DNA of 64,000 bases from a filamentous cyanobacterium ESFC-1 (GCA_000380225.1 KB904821.1:2032012-2096011); one strand, 5' to 3'. Numbered from the stretch's first letter, positions 8,954 through 17,140 are shown. Made by a program: numbers and translations. Notes: generated from the sequence alone by a model not told the origin.

Positions 8954-10015
8954 TTAAGGAACTAAAAATCCATTCCGTCTTAAATCTAAGAGAATGTGAG
9001 GATAATAATGGGGATTGACGCGATAAACCCCATCTTCTGCCAGAATGAAACTCTTTTTTTGCAGTTGGAGGATTTGGCTTTGTAGAGAAGTTGCGTGAGT
9101 CCCTAAACTAACAGCCAGACAATCTAAATTGAGGGTTTGATGCAGCAATAAACTATAAAGTAAATAGCAGTCTTCTAGACTCAATTCCGGTAACTCTGGC
9201 AAAAAAGAAGTTTGACGTTTGACAGAAAGGGTAGGGTTTTCTATCTCAGCTTTTTCTTGAGGACAGAATAAAGAATTAATCCACAAGTCTTGCGCGACTT
9301 GACTCAAGCCTAAAGATGCTTTTGTCAGGGATTGAAAATAACTGCAAGTTTGTTCTTCTTCAGCTTCGATTAAAATATCTACATCCACTTTTTTAAACCA
9401 AGCTTCTAACTCCTTTGCATCGAGACTAGGGAGATAAGTTTCTTGATTCAAATTGGCTTTAATTTGATGGGTGGTGTGGAGAAATTCCCAAGCCCAACTC
9501 GGACAACCTAAAATCCAAAAGCGATCGCGATTTTCTAAAATCGTAGTTTGTAGGGTTGTAATCGCTTCTAAGCCATGAATACACCGTAAAAAACCCTTGG
9601 CTAAGTTGGGAATTAAAATGACTTCTGCATCCGAGGGAATGTGGCTTAGGGCTTCCTTGAGTTGGGTTTTACGTTGTTGCGGTGTGGTGGAATGGGGAAA
9701 GGAAAAAACTAGACAATTATCGAGTTGAGAGTCCTCAGTTAAAAGGTTAATTAAATAGTCTTCGAGGGGTTCAGCAGGACTATCAATAAAGGCTAAATGA
9801 TTCTCAGCCGCGTCATCTTTTTGCCAAGATGCGATCGCGTCGGTTACGGCATTTTTAATTGTTGTTTGGGTTTTCTCAGGAATGGGTAACTGAGCCAAAC
9901 TTTGCCGTAAATCTTGCTGATAACTCGTAGGTAGCTTCTGTAAATCTTGACTGACAGAAGCTACCTCTTGATTTGATTTTAGCCAATTCCACAGGCGGTC
10001 AAATCCTAAAACCAT
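8954..10015 (-). CDS. conserved hypothetical, possible NTPase-derived protein
   Basis: 353 residues, not recognised as a named family. The N-terminus is helical and charged; the middle has segments such as NCLVFSFPHS, DAEVILIPNLAKGF and RFWILGCPSWAWEFL. These resemble alternating strands and helices of a P-loop-type fold, but no Walker A motif is present. The C-terminus (SLEDCYLLYSLLLHQTLNLD, then LVSL/LQSQILQLQKKSFI-like region and YRVNPHYYPHILLDLR) resembles a winged helix. It sits 12 bp upstream of the MscS gene and is probably cotranscribed, so a role near the membrane or in channel control is possible. That is inference only. Confidence 0.6.
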   Translation of the reverse strand: MVLGFDRLWNWLKSNQEVASVSQDLQKLPTSYQQDLRQSLAQLPIPEKTQTTIKNAVTDAIASWQKDDAAENHLAFIDSPAEPLEDYLINLLTEDSQLDNCLVFSFPHSTTPQQRKTQLKEALSHIPSDAEVILIPNLAKGFLRCIHGLEAITTLQTTILENRDRFWILGCPSWAWEFLHTTHQIKANLNQETYLPSLDAKELEAWFKKVDVDILIEAEEEQTCSYFQSLTKASLGLSQVAQDLWINSLFCPQEKAEIENPTLSVKRQTSFLPELPELSLEDCYLLYSLLLHQTLNLDCLAVSLGTHATSLQSQILQLQKKSFILAEDGVYRVNPHYYPHILLDLRRNGFLVP

Positions 10016-10046
10016 TTTGAGAAATCATGGTATAGTAAATTAAGAA

Positions 10047-10319
10047 TTACCACCATTGACGCTCGCCATTTTCATCGGTACGAGCTTGACGAACCACATC
10101 GGAAATTTCCTCAGCATCGCGAATATGGTGTAAGGCTTCTTTATTCCCTTCTTCACCTTCGACGACAAAATAAGTCGGAACGACAATATGATCCCCTGTA
10201 ATATCCGGTGCGTCTACCGCAATTTGTTGTGCTTTTTCTTCGATACTTTTAGAATCGTCAATGCGTTCCCCAGGATTGAAAGATTTTTCATAAGGTTGAG
10301 GTTGTGCTTGGTTAGCCAT
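10047..10319 (-). CDS. small conserved hypothetical protein
   Basis: 90 residues, acidic and polar, without membrane segments or cysteines. The N-terminus is disordered-looking (MANQAQPQPYEKSFNPGERI) and the middle has an ordered stretch (GDHIVVPTYFVVEGEEG). No family is recognised. The start ATG at 10319 is preceded on the minus strand by GGAGA at about 10335-10339, slightly far but usable. It lies 31 bp upstream of the 353-residue gene in the same direction, so it may be the first gene of that operon. Confidence 0.6.
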   Translation of the reverse strand: MANQAQPQPYEKSFNPGERIDDSKSIEEKAQQIAVDAPDITGDHIVVPTYFVVEGEEGNKEALHHIRDAEEISDVVRQARTDENGERQWW

Positions 10320-10490
10320 AATATTATTAATATTCTCCTATTTTCTTAAATTGATTTACAATCGAGAAAATTGAACTAAATTTTGTTTCAATCTCTACTT
10401 TCATTAGAGCATTTCTGAGGCGCGAAATCCTCTGGCTGTGGTTAGAAATCCTAGAATAAAGATAGGTCAAAAGAAAGACCAAAGCCGAAA

Positions 10491-10623
10491 TATAGCAACC
10501 GCCAAAGCAGTTAAGACACTATACACTATATCCATCCTCAGAAAATCAGCCCTTCTCCCGTGGGAGAGGGGTTGGGGTGAGGGCAAATCCTACCAAGTCC
10601 TAACCCGAAGTGCTACTGCTATA
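10491..10623. mobile_element. MITE (family A), copy 1
   Basis: 133 bp bounded by imperfect terminal inverted repeats: left TATAGCAACCGCCAAAGCAG, right ending TGCTACTGCTATA. The centre has a G+C-rich hairpin (CTCCCGTGGGAGAGGGG) followed by TTGGGGTGAGGGC. Related full-length copies lie at 16939, 46968 and 56873. There is no coding capacity for a transposase, so it must move in trans. It fills the gap between the 90-residue gene and the next gene. Confidence 0.8.
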
Positions 10624-10722
10624 TCAGGCTTGGGGACGGTCTGAGAACCCTTGTCGTTCCTCGGTTTACTCCCCAGATGACTTGCAAGCGAGACTGATTT
10701 AAGGCTTGAAACGGGGTTGTCT

Positions 10723-12174
10723 TTAAGGAATCCAAACTGGATTCAAGCCCGGAAAAAGTCTCTCAGGAGGAGCAATTTCTGGTTCGCGATTCGGTCTAAA
10801 ATTAGGAGTAGGGAGTATCCATAAATTGGCTTCGAGTTGGTCGGGTTGATTGGGTTGGGGAACCACTTGATCGAAGCCCAATGCAACCCCATCGGGAGAC
10901 ATATTGAGGATCACTTCAGGATAGTTAGAAAGCCCAATAAACGGCAGATTTTCCCCTTGTTTGAGATTAATTGCAGCCACTAAGGGTTGTCGGGGAGATT
11001 GATTTTCTCCTCCGATTTGAAAGCAGTAAGCCAGATGAGGCTGCATCAAATCAAATTCACAATTGCGGATGTCTGCAAGGGTTTGTAAGATGGGAGTGGT
11101 TTCTCCGGGATCGTCGGTTAAAGCCAGCGATCGCGTCCCGTTTGCACCGACTCGCAACAGCAGCATTTCCCCTGTATCCGGGGTGAAACCGAGTATTCCT
11201 TGATAATTGCGGTAAAACTCTAAACTGGGGGCTTCTGGGGTCAGGGGAAGCAGGGAAACGCCGTTTTCTTGTACCACGGCCACGCTTTGACTGTCCGGGG
11301 TAATGGTAAAATCTACAGCCTGGGTTCCGAGCGATCGCGGCAGTTGATTGTCCCGAATCACCCAAAGCGCCGTATCCTGGGTATTATTGCGATTCACTCG
11401 CTCAACAACGATTAAATTCCCATCCGGGGACAAATCGAACTTGAGGTTACGATACTGACTTGCATCGAGAAGCCGTTGAATGCGTCCGGGGGGTTGGGGG
11501 TTTTCGGCGTTGGTGTAGTTGAGTCCTGTGGTGACGGTGTAGAGTTGTAGGGTGTCCAAATTGCCGTCATCGAGGGTACTGTCAATGGCAGAAAACAGCA
11601 AGCGATCGCCTTCAGGATAGGGTTGAAAGTCCACCACCGTCAAATCCCCCGGAGTCAGCAATTCCCGACGATCCTGGGTGAAATTGTACAGCACAATTTT
11701 TCCCTGTTCTTCCCCTTGGGTTCCCAGATACGCGACAATGCGATCGCGAGTGGGTAATTCAGCTTGAAACGACTCAATCCGGGGACTTTCTTGACCCCAT
11801 TCCCCCCGTAAAGCTTTGGCCCCCCGTAACTGCACTTGATAGGTTTCACCGTACTGAGGCGGCGCAGTCAGGGTGTAAAATAGGGTGTTACCACTCCAGC
11901 TTATTTTACCGGGCAGATCGGGGTCAATTTGTAAATTCGCTTCGACACTATCGCGGTCCATCGGACTATCGAAAGTCAAAGAAAAGCCGCGATCGCCTGC
12001 ACCAATCGGTTTACCCTGCCAACTATACTCCACAACGCGGGGCGCAGACAAGAGATTTGCACTCACCGCTCCGACAATCAAGCCCATCAGCGATATCATC
12101 GTCACAATCGCGATCGTGTCGAACCGATGTTTAGGTTTTAGGGTTGTAACTTTCGCGTCAGTTTCGGACTTCAT
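10723..12174 (-). CDS. membrane-anchored protein with Ig-like domain and beta-propeller-like repeats
   Basis: 483 residues from the ATG at 12172-12174; a TTG 16 codons upstream is possible but weaker. A single N-terminal helix (IAIVTMISLMGLIVGAVSAN) anchors the protein, with the rest probably extracytoplasmic. Residues about 60-130 resemble a bacterial Ig-like domain (FSLTFDSPMDRDSVEANLQI, TLFYTLTAPPQYGETYQVQL). The remainder shows repeated strands of the TolB/PD40 beta-propeller kind (DLSPDGNLIVVERV, DFTITPDSQSVAVV, LNMSPDGVALGF). A ligand or partner cannot be assigned. It is divergent from phnM. Confidence 0.72.
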   Translation of the reverse strand: MKSETDAKVTTLKPKHRFDTIAIVTMISLMGLIVGAVSANLLSAPRVVEYSWQGKPIGAGDRGFSLTFDSPMDRDSVEANLQIDPDLPGKISWSGNTLFYTLTAPPQYGETYQVQLRGAKALRGEWGQESPRIESFQAELPTRDRIVAYLGTQGEEQGKIVLYNFTQDRRELLTPGDLTVVDFQPYPEGDRLLFSAIDSTLDDGNLDTLQLYTVTTGLNYTNAENPQPPGRIQRLLDASQYRNLKFDLSPDGNLIVVERVNRNNTQDTALWVIRDNQLPRSLGTQAVDFTITPDSQSVAVVQENGVSLLPLTPEAPSLEFYRNYQGILGFTPDTGEMLLLRVGANGTRSLALTDDPGETTPILQTLADIRNCEFDLMQPHLAYCFQIGGENQSPRQPLVAAINLKQGENLPFIGLSNYPEVILNMSPDGVALGFDQVVPQPNQPDQLEANLWILPTPNFRPNREPEIAPPERLFPGLNPVWIP

Positions 12175-12263
12175 TACCGTTAGATTAGGGGTCAAACCAG
12201 CACTCTCGATGATTTTAACCAATCTTGGCCAGAAACTATGAACAGACTCAAAAATTAACCTTT

Positions 12264-13400
12264 ATGAACGAGCAAATTTATACAAACTATCGTCTACAAT
12301 TGTGCGATCGCGAAATCCTCGGAACCCTAGTGGTTCGAGAGGGGAAAATTGCCGATATTCAACCGGGAAAAGTCAACCAAGGACAAGACGGAGAAGGAGA
12401 TTATTTATTACCCGGATTAATCGAACTACATACCGATAATCTCGAAAAATGTATGGCTCCCCGACCTGGGGTAAAATGGCCCCTAGAAGCCGCAGCCATG
12501 TATCATGACAAAGACTTAATTAGTTCAGGGATTACGACCGTTTGTGACGCGATCGCCATTGGGGATACTAAACCCGGATCGAACCGTATTACCCACTTTA
12601 CACCAATGATTGATATTATCAATCAAGGTCAAAATCAAGGTAAATTTACCGTCGATCATCGCCTTCATATTCGCTGCGAATTATCCTTCCCAGATGTGTA
12701 TGATATTACCGAGAAATATGCCCATCATCCCCTACTTTCCCTCATTTCAATCATGGATCATACCCCCGGACAGCGCCAATTTGTAAACATTGAAAAATAT
12801 AAAAAATATTATATTCGTAAACATAGCATTCCGGCTCAAGATATGGATGATTTTGTAACAATGCGACAAGAACACCAACAAAAATATGCCGAGCAGAATC
12901 GCAAATCTTTAGTCGAATTAACCCAACGTCATCAAATATCTTTAGCCAGTCACGACGATGCGACTGTAGAACACATCCAAGAAGCCCTCGAAAATGGGGC
13001 TAAAATTGCAGAATTTCCCACCACCCAAGCCGCAGCCCAAAAAGCCCATTCCCACGGCTTACAAGTCCTTATGGGTGCGCCTAATTTAGTTTTAGGGGGT
13101 TCCCACTCCGGTAACGTTTCTGCAATAGAATTAGTCCAACAAAACCTAGTTGATATCATCTCCTCAGATTACGTTCCCCGCAGCTTATTACAAGCCGCCT
13201 TTATTATCGCTCATCAAGGCCAAAAACCCCTGTATGAAGCCATTAAACCCATCACTGCCAACCCCGCTAAAGCCATCCAACTAGAGCATCAAATCGGCAG
13301 CTTAGAAACGGGTAAACAAGCCGATTTCATAACCGTACATGATGATGGCATTGTTCCCCGCATTACCTCAGTTTCACGTCAAGGAAAACGAGTCGCTTAA
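12264..13400 (+). CDS. phnM: PhnM-like amidohydrolase (ribose 1-methylphosphonate 5-triphosphate diphosphatase family)
   Basis: 378 residues from ATG 12264; an in-frame TTG at 12225 is less likely. The amidohydrolase metal motif appears as LLPGLIELHTDNLEKCMAPR, where the HxD form with DNLE is characteristic of PhnM. Other PhnM-like elements are ISIMDHTPGQRQF, SLASHDDATVEH and LVLGGSHSGNVSA. PhnM cleaves pyrophosphate from the triphosphate intermediate of the C-P lyase pathway. No other phn genes (phnGHIJKL) are in this window. The stop overlaps the start of the next gene (TAATG), so the two are translationally coupled. Confidence 0.88.
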   Translation: MNEQIYTNYRLQLCDREILGTLVVREGKIADIQPGKVNQGQDGEGDYLLPGLIELHTDNLEKCMAPRPGVKWPLEAAAMYHDKDLISSGITTVCDAIAIGDTKPGSNRITHFTPMIDIINQGQNQGKFTVDHRLHIRCELSFPDVYDITEKYAHHPLLSLISIMDHTPGQRQFVNIEKYKKYYIRKHSIPAQDMDDFVTMRQEHQQKYAEQNRKSLVELTQRHQISLASHDDATVEHIQEALENGAKIAEFPTTQAAAQKAHSHGLQVLMGAPNLVLGGSHSGNVSAIELVQQNLVDIISSDYVPRSLLQAAFIIAHQGQKPLYEAIKPITANPAKAIQLEHQIGSLETGKQADFITVHDDGIVPRITSVSRQGKRVA

Positions 13401-13933
13401 TGACAACAGCAACCTTTATCGTTTATGCTTGTCCCGTGGGTGAACTCCACCACCAAATCGCCACTTATTTCTTCAAAAGCCGGGAATTGTGGGGTGAAAA
13501 TGCCGCTCACAAATATATGCCCCATTGCACATTAACTGGATTTTTTGAAGATGAAATAAGCACAGTCGATCGGTATTGTCAAGCCCTAGAAACCGTTTAT
13601 CAAAGCCGTAAAACGCCCTTAGAAATTGACATCGTAGCCATGCTGTTAAAACAAAAATGGCAGGGGTTACAACTTCAAGCCGAAAACCTCAAAAACGCGA
13701 TCGCCCACTTCGCTCAAATCGCCCCATCTTCCACCCGCAAAGAACCCATCCGTTTAAAAGATTGGCTGCATTTAAGCCTGGCTTATTCCTACCCCCCCGA
13801 ACAACAAGAAAAACTCGCCCAACTCGCTACCGAAATTGTTGATATTCAAGCCCCGGTTGAGTGGGAATTGCGCTTTTATCAACGCCATCCCGATTGGACT
13901 TGGACTTGTCATTATTGCCAACTGCTGTCTTAA
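13400..13933 (+). CDS. 2H-phosphoesterase-superfamily protein coupled to phnM
   Basis: 177 residues. Two His-hydroxyl motifs of the 2H (LigT/CPDase) superfamily are visible: HCTLTGFF (near residue 37) and HLSLAYSY (near residue 125), spaced as usual for the fold. 2H enzymes open cyclic phosphodiesters. The start codon overlaps the phnM stop, which indicates one operon. Since the C-P lyase pathway passes through 5-phosphoribosyl 1,2-cyclic phosphate, normally opened by PhnP, this protein could do that step. The fold call is well supported; the substrate is inference. Confidence 0.8.
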   Translation: MTTATFIVYACPVGELHHQIATYFFKSRELWGENAAHKYMPHCTLTGFFEDEISTVDRYCQALETVYQSRKTPLEIDIVAMLLKQKWQGLQLQAENLKNAIAHFAQIAPSSTRKEPIRLKDWLHLSLAYSYPPEQQEKLAQLATEIVDIQAPVEWELRFYQRHPDWTWTCHYCQLLS

Positions 13934-14027
13934 TAGAAACACCAAACCCCATAGAGAGAGACTCTACAGGGTTCGGATGGGAATTAAACACCTGGATGAT
14001 TTTAATAACTTTGAGAATAAATGAAGT

Positions 14028-14744
14028 CTAGCTTTTCTTCCGCAGTTTTGTGGCAGCACCAAAAGCACCAACCGCCATTAAACCTAATAAAGAAGCAGGT
14101 TCGGGAACGTCTACAGAATCGCTAGTTGATAATTGGAAGTTAACACCATCGCCAGTACCACTATCCTTGTCTTTACCCAATTTCAAAACCAGGGATGACA
14201 CATCTGTAAAAGTTTGAGAAACAATATTGCTGTTGCTGCCTTTTGCAACAAAGTCAGGACTTGCTAAATCGACTCCATTAATCTTCAGAACCCCGGTAGA
14301 GTTCCGAGATTCAGTATCGAAGAAATCAATCGTTAAGTCAGAGAGAACTTTGGAGAAAGTGAATTCAAAAGTACCGACTTCCAACTGACCGTTTTCTTCA
14401 GTTTCAGTGGCTTCAGAAGGACGGAACCAAAAGCCGTCATGGGTGGTTCCAGCGTCTTTCGTACCGAATTTAATCAGTCCATCACCGTAGGTATTGCTTG
14501 TATCGAAGTTGTCTACAAACAAGCGACTAGGGCTATCTGTAGTAGAATCTGTGAGGGAAGTAATGCTTTGAAAAATCGGGTCGAGGGTGATGCAAGCGCT
14601 TGCGTCTAAACATCCCAAACCGACATCGATTTCGCCTTCTTGTTGAGGTACTAAGCCCGACGCAGAAGCCGAAGGCGCGATCGCACCGAAAGTCAGCGTC
14701 GCGGCGGTTGCTGCTAAGAGGGCTGTAATAACTTGAGTTTTCAT
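14028..14744 (-). CDS. PEP-CTERM sorting-domain exported protein
   Basis: 238 residues. The N-terminus is a signal peptide (MKTQVITALLAATAATLTFG, with cleavage near SASA). The C-terminus is a PEP-CTERM signal: VPEPASLLGLMAVGAFGAAT followed by KLRKKS, that is, the Pro-Glu-Pro motif, a helix and a basic tail. This tags the protein for processing by an exosortase, which is not in the window. The middle is a beta-rich extracellular domain without a recognised family. Convergent with the 2H-phosphoesterase gene. Confidence 0.88.
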   Translation of the reverse strand: MKTQVITALLAATAATLTFGAIAPSASASGLVPQQEGEIDVGLGCLDASACITLDPIFQSITSLTDSTTDSPSRLFVDNFDTSNTYGDGLIKFGTKDAGTTHDGFWFRPSEATETEENGQLEVGTFEFTFSKVLSDLTIDFFDTESRNSTGVLKINGVDLASPDFVAKGSNSNIVSQTFTDVSSLVLKLGKDKDSGTGDGVNFQLSTSDSVDVPEPASLLGLMAVGAFGAATKLRKKS

Positions 14745-14954
14745 GATTTTTACCGAATAAGGGTCTACATCTGCGCTATTACCTTCAATTTACTCGAATC
14801 CGTTTTAAAATAGGGTAAAGTGCAAGGGCAGTTTGATGAAGTGTTCGTGAATTTTTTGTCAAAACGACGAGAAACGCGATCGCGCCTCGATCCCTCCCTG
14901 CCTGCCACAATTGCCTACAATAAAGAGTCTGACGTAAAATTTAAGGCAATTTCG

Positions 14955-15308
14955 ATGGACGCAATTGAAATCACAGGAATTCGGTGTTATGGCTATGTGG
15001 GAGTTTTTCCCGAAGAACAAAAATTAGGTCAGTGGTTTGATGTAGACTTGACCTTGGCAATAGATTTGCATCAATCCGGAGAGAGCGATCGCCTCGAAGA
15101 CACCCTCAACTACGCCGAAGTCATCCAACGCACCAAAAACATCGTCGAGAATGCCAAATTTGCCTTAGTCGAGAAACTAGCCAGCAATCTCGCCTCCGCC
15201 ATGCTAGAGTTCGAGCCAGTGCAACAAGTCCGCGTGCGTCTCAGCAAACCCAACGCCCCCATCCCTCACTTTCGCGGCAACATCACCATCGATATTACCC
15301 GCCCATAG
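14955..15308 (+). CDS. folB: dihydroneopterin aldolase
   Basis: 117 residues from the ATG at 14955; the frame is open upstream to 14820, but the typical FolB start is MDAIEITGIRCYGYVGVFPE. FolB converts 7,8-dihydroneopterin to 6-hydroxymethyl-dihydropterin and glycolaldehyde in folate synthesis. Family landmarks are the Tyr and Glu of GYVGVFPEEQ, the central LEDTLNYAEVIQ and the catalytic Lys in LVEKLASNLA. Length is normal. The gene is followed within a few bases by an IS-derived repeat. Confidence 0.9.
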   Translation: MDAIEITGIRCYGYVGVFPEEQKLGQWFDVDLTLAIDLHQSGESDRLEDTLNYAEVIQRTKNIVENAKFALVEKLASNLASAMLEFEPVQQVRVRLSKPNAPIPHFRGNITIDITRP

Positions 15309-15309
15309 C

Positions 15310-15699
15310 TTTTGACAACTCCCCGTCCTTAAGGAGCGGGTAGTCAGGCTTCATTGGGAGAGTCTAGCTGATACCGAAGTATTAGCCCCGATCTCTTTAC
15401 CCAAGGGCGTGCATTGTTCCGATCTGCCCGACCGTACTTAGTTGACAGTGTAGCACAAAGCCGTCCTTAAGCGCCGAGACCCCGCGCCGCCGTAAGACGA
15501 GCGACCCCGCGCCGCCGAAAGCGTCGAGACCCCGCGCCGCCGAAAGCGTCGAGACCCCGCGCCGCCGAAAGGCGCAAGGGAATGCTCGACAAGACAGGCG
15601 CACCTTGTAGCTCGACAAGACAGGCGCACCTTGTAGCGCGAGTAGCACCTGGTAGCTCGGCAAGACAGGACGGGGCTTTAGACCCAAAACTCTTGGTAA
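15310..15699. mobile_element. IS200/IS605-derived element without tnpB, with expanded hairpin cassette
   Basis: One edge reads TTTTGACAACTCCCCGTCC and the other ends GGGGCTTTAGACCCAAAACT. The 150 bp next to the first edge match, in inverted orientation, the element at 37775-37968, including ACTAAGTACGGTCGGGCAGA (as complement). That segment resembles the 3' end and guide-RNA scaffold region of cyanobacterial TnpB elements, which is recognition from memory. Here the terminal hairpin (CCGTCC/GGACGG) is interrupted by about 200 bp of G+C-rich tandem units (GACCCCGCGCCGCCGAAAG repeated about four times; AGACAGGCGCACCTTGTAG repeated twice). No transposase is present. From 15700 to 15869 nothing further was recognised. 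Confidence 0.68.
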
Positions 15700-15869
15700 T
15701 AAAAGCTAAAGCCCTTACCTCTAAGTTGTGAAATCTTGACATTAACCACTCAGATCGCACAAGCAACTACATAGAATTGTTACTCTACTCGTTTTCGCTG
15801 TAACCCTTGTCAAAGAAAGGTTTTGAGATTTGACAAGGGGTAATTAATTTTATGCAGAAGCTTAGGTTC

Positions 15870-16244
15870 TCAATATACTAGATAACAGTATGTACTTTGA
15901 TTCAAAAATCCCAAAATTTCCTGAAATTTTTTGAGTGCAGAAGTTTTTTCTTTGTATTCTTCTTTTGACGGAGAATCGCCAAGAGCTTCTAGCATTTCCC
16001 GGCTTTCTTTAACAATTTCTTCTTTTAAGTAATCAATCAATCTTTGTCTGTTAGTTATTGTGCCTTTATTCAAATCGATAGCTTGAACTTCATTTTTCTC
16101 CTCATCAACTGTTATTTCAGTATTATAAGTTTTACCGATTTCCTGAAAATCAGAATCAATTAACCTTTTATAAAATTGCTCAGATACATCAATAGTAGCT
16201 GGTGGTTCACCATTTTTTCCGTATAATGTAATATCTAAAGACAT
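15870..16244 (-). CDS. hypothetical protein
   Basis: 124 residues from the ATG at 16242-16244, chosen because AGGAGG lies 7 bp upstream on the minus strand; a GTG directly before it is less well placed. The start (MSLDITLYGKNGEPPATIDV) is strand-rich and the second half is a charged helix (EEIVKESREMLEALGDSPSK). No family is recognised. The preceding minus-strand gene, now broken, ended in TGATG overlapping this start, so the two formed an operon. The A+T-rich composition differs from folB and acnB. Confidence 0.6.
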   Translation of the reverse strand: MSLDITLYGKNGEPPATIDVSEQFYKRLIDSDFQEIGKTYNTEITVDEEKNEVQAIDLNKGTITNRQRLIDYLKEEIVKESREMLEALGDSPSKEEYKEKTSALKKFQEILGFLNQSTYCYLVY

Positions 16245-16444
16245 CACTCTACCTCCTGTGCTTCGGATTCTAAAAATTGCTTTTCCTCTATATACTCAGC
16301 CCAAGCTATGTCAGCCTCATCAAATGCTCGTTGCGCGGGTTTCGTACAATATATAGTTCTTTATATATTGAGTTTATATCTCCAGAAGTAAATCTCCTTC
16401 TTTTATAAATCTTATACAATTTCTTAGCCCTGATTGCGAAGTCC
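16244..16444 (-). pseudogene. truncated, frameshifted gene upstream of the 124-residue ORF
   Basis: Two open segments on the minus strand join if a TA dinucleotide in the TATATAT run near 16349-16356 is discounted: FTSGDINSIYKELY then CTKPAQRAFDEADIAWAEYI and on to a TGA overlapping the next ATG. The 5' end is cut off by the dispersed repeat at 16445. The apparent longer ORF starting at 16590 is made from repeat sequence. No family recognised. Confidence 0.4.
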
Positions 16445-16505
16445 AATCTCGTTCCTTGGTTGTACCAAGGGACGTAAAAACAAGGCTCCGCCTCGATTCT
16501 ACAAT
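16445..16505. repeat. dispersed palindromic repeat (family C), copy 1
   Basis: Contains CGTTCCTTGG...CCAAGGGACG and GGCTCCGCCTC, two short palindromes. Copies are at 28641-28702 (same orientation) and 63801-63856 (inverted). It interrupts the decayed gene at 16244-16444. Confidence 0.8.
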
Positions 16506-16525
16506 CACATACCAGGAAGAAAAAC

Positions 16526-16698
16526 GTAGGGTGGGTTAGGCGGCTAAAACTCCTGCTATGACTGCAATCTAGCTCTCCGCCGTAACCCACCGCTTAAGAT
16601 GTCTCACGACAGTAGGGTGGGTTAGGCGGCTAAAACTCCTGCTATGACTGCAATCTAGCTCTCCGCCGTAACCCACCGCTTAAGATGTCTCACAACAC
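16526..16698. repeat. two tandem copies of an 86-bp inverted-repeat element (family D)
   Basis: Each unit begins GTAGGGTGGGTTAGGCGGCT and contains CCGCCGTAACCCACCG, so its arms pair. The units start at 16526 and 16612 and are almost identical. A diverged copy is at 35944-36020. Confidence 0.85.
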
Positions 16699-16739
16699 TA
16701 AGTTATAAAATCTTGACATTAAATCTAAATATTTAGATA

Positions 16740-17140
16740 CTACCGTAATGCTTCTACTAACCAATTTTGATTTAACTGGACAACATCAACCTCATCAGAT
16801 TGCCAAAAAGCTGCGATCATCGCCACCACTTCATTTCTATATCGCATAAATAGGGACTTTCCTAACCCTAAAAAATAGCATCCGTTGTTATAAAAGCATA
16901 GTTTTTGTATTTTTTAGCCCCTGCCACAGCCTTAGCCATATAGCAACCGCCAAAGCGTTTAAGACACCATATACATCCTTAAAAAATCAGCCCCTCTCCC
17001 GCGGGAGAGGGGTTGGGGTGAGGGCAAACCTCAAATCAAACGTCCTAACAGCTTTGCTTGCTGCCATAATACAGATTTCGTAGGCCAAATAAAGCAACAA
17101 CAAATAACGTATCAATAAAAACTTTATCCTTTATCAACAT
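16740..17140 (-). pseudogene. decayed PIN-domain (VapC-like) toxin gene, split by a MITE
   Basis: The 5' part starts at an ATG at 17138-17140 and reads MLIKDKVFIDTLFVVALFGL, the first strand and acidic residue of a PIN domain. It is then interrupted by the MITE at 16939-17068. Beyond the MITE the minus strand reads RYRNEVVAMIAAFWQSDEVD followed by VVQLNQNWLVEALR and a stop at 16740-16742, which resembles the middle of a PIN toxin; the C-terminal third is missing. The start overlaps the broken antitoxin gene just upstream. Calling the two pieces one gene is inference. Confidence 0.5.
16939..17068. mobile_element. MITE (family A), copy 2, inside a toxin pseudogene
   Basis: 130 bp with left end TATAGCAACCGCCAAAGCG and right end GCTTTGCTTGCTGCCATA, and the shared core CTCTCCCGCGGGAGAGGGG then TTGGGGTGAGGGC. 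It splits the PIN-toxin remnant. Confidence 0.82.

Noticed and set aside
15397..15766. Several overlapping minus-strand ORFs rich in RRRGVS and GGAGS
   Set aside because: They are translations of the G+C-rich tandem cassette of the IS-derived element, open in more than one frame, with no ribosome site.
16306..16590. Minus-strand ORF of 94 codons starting MGYGGELDC
   Set aside because: Its start lies in the family D repeat and it crosses the family C repeat; only the last third is remnant gene sequence.
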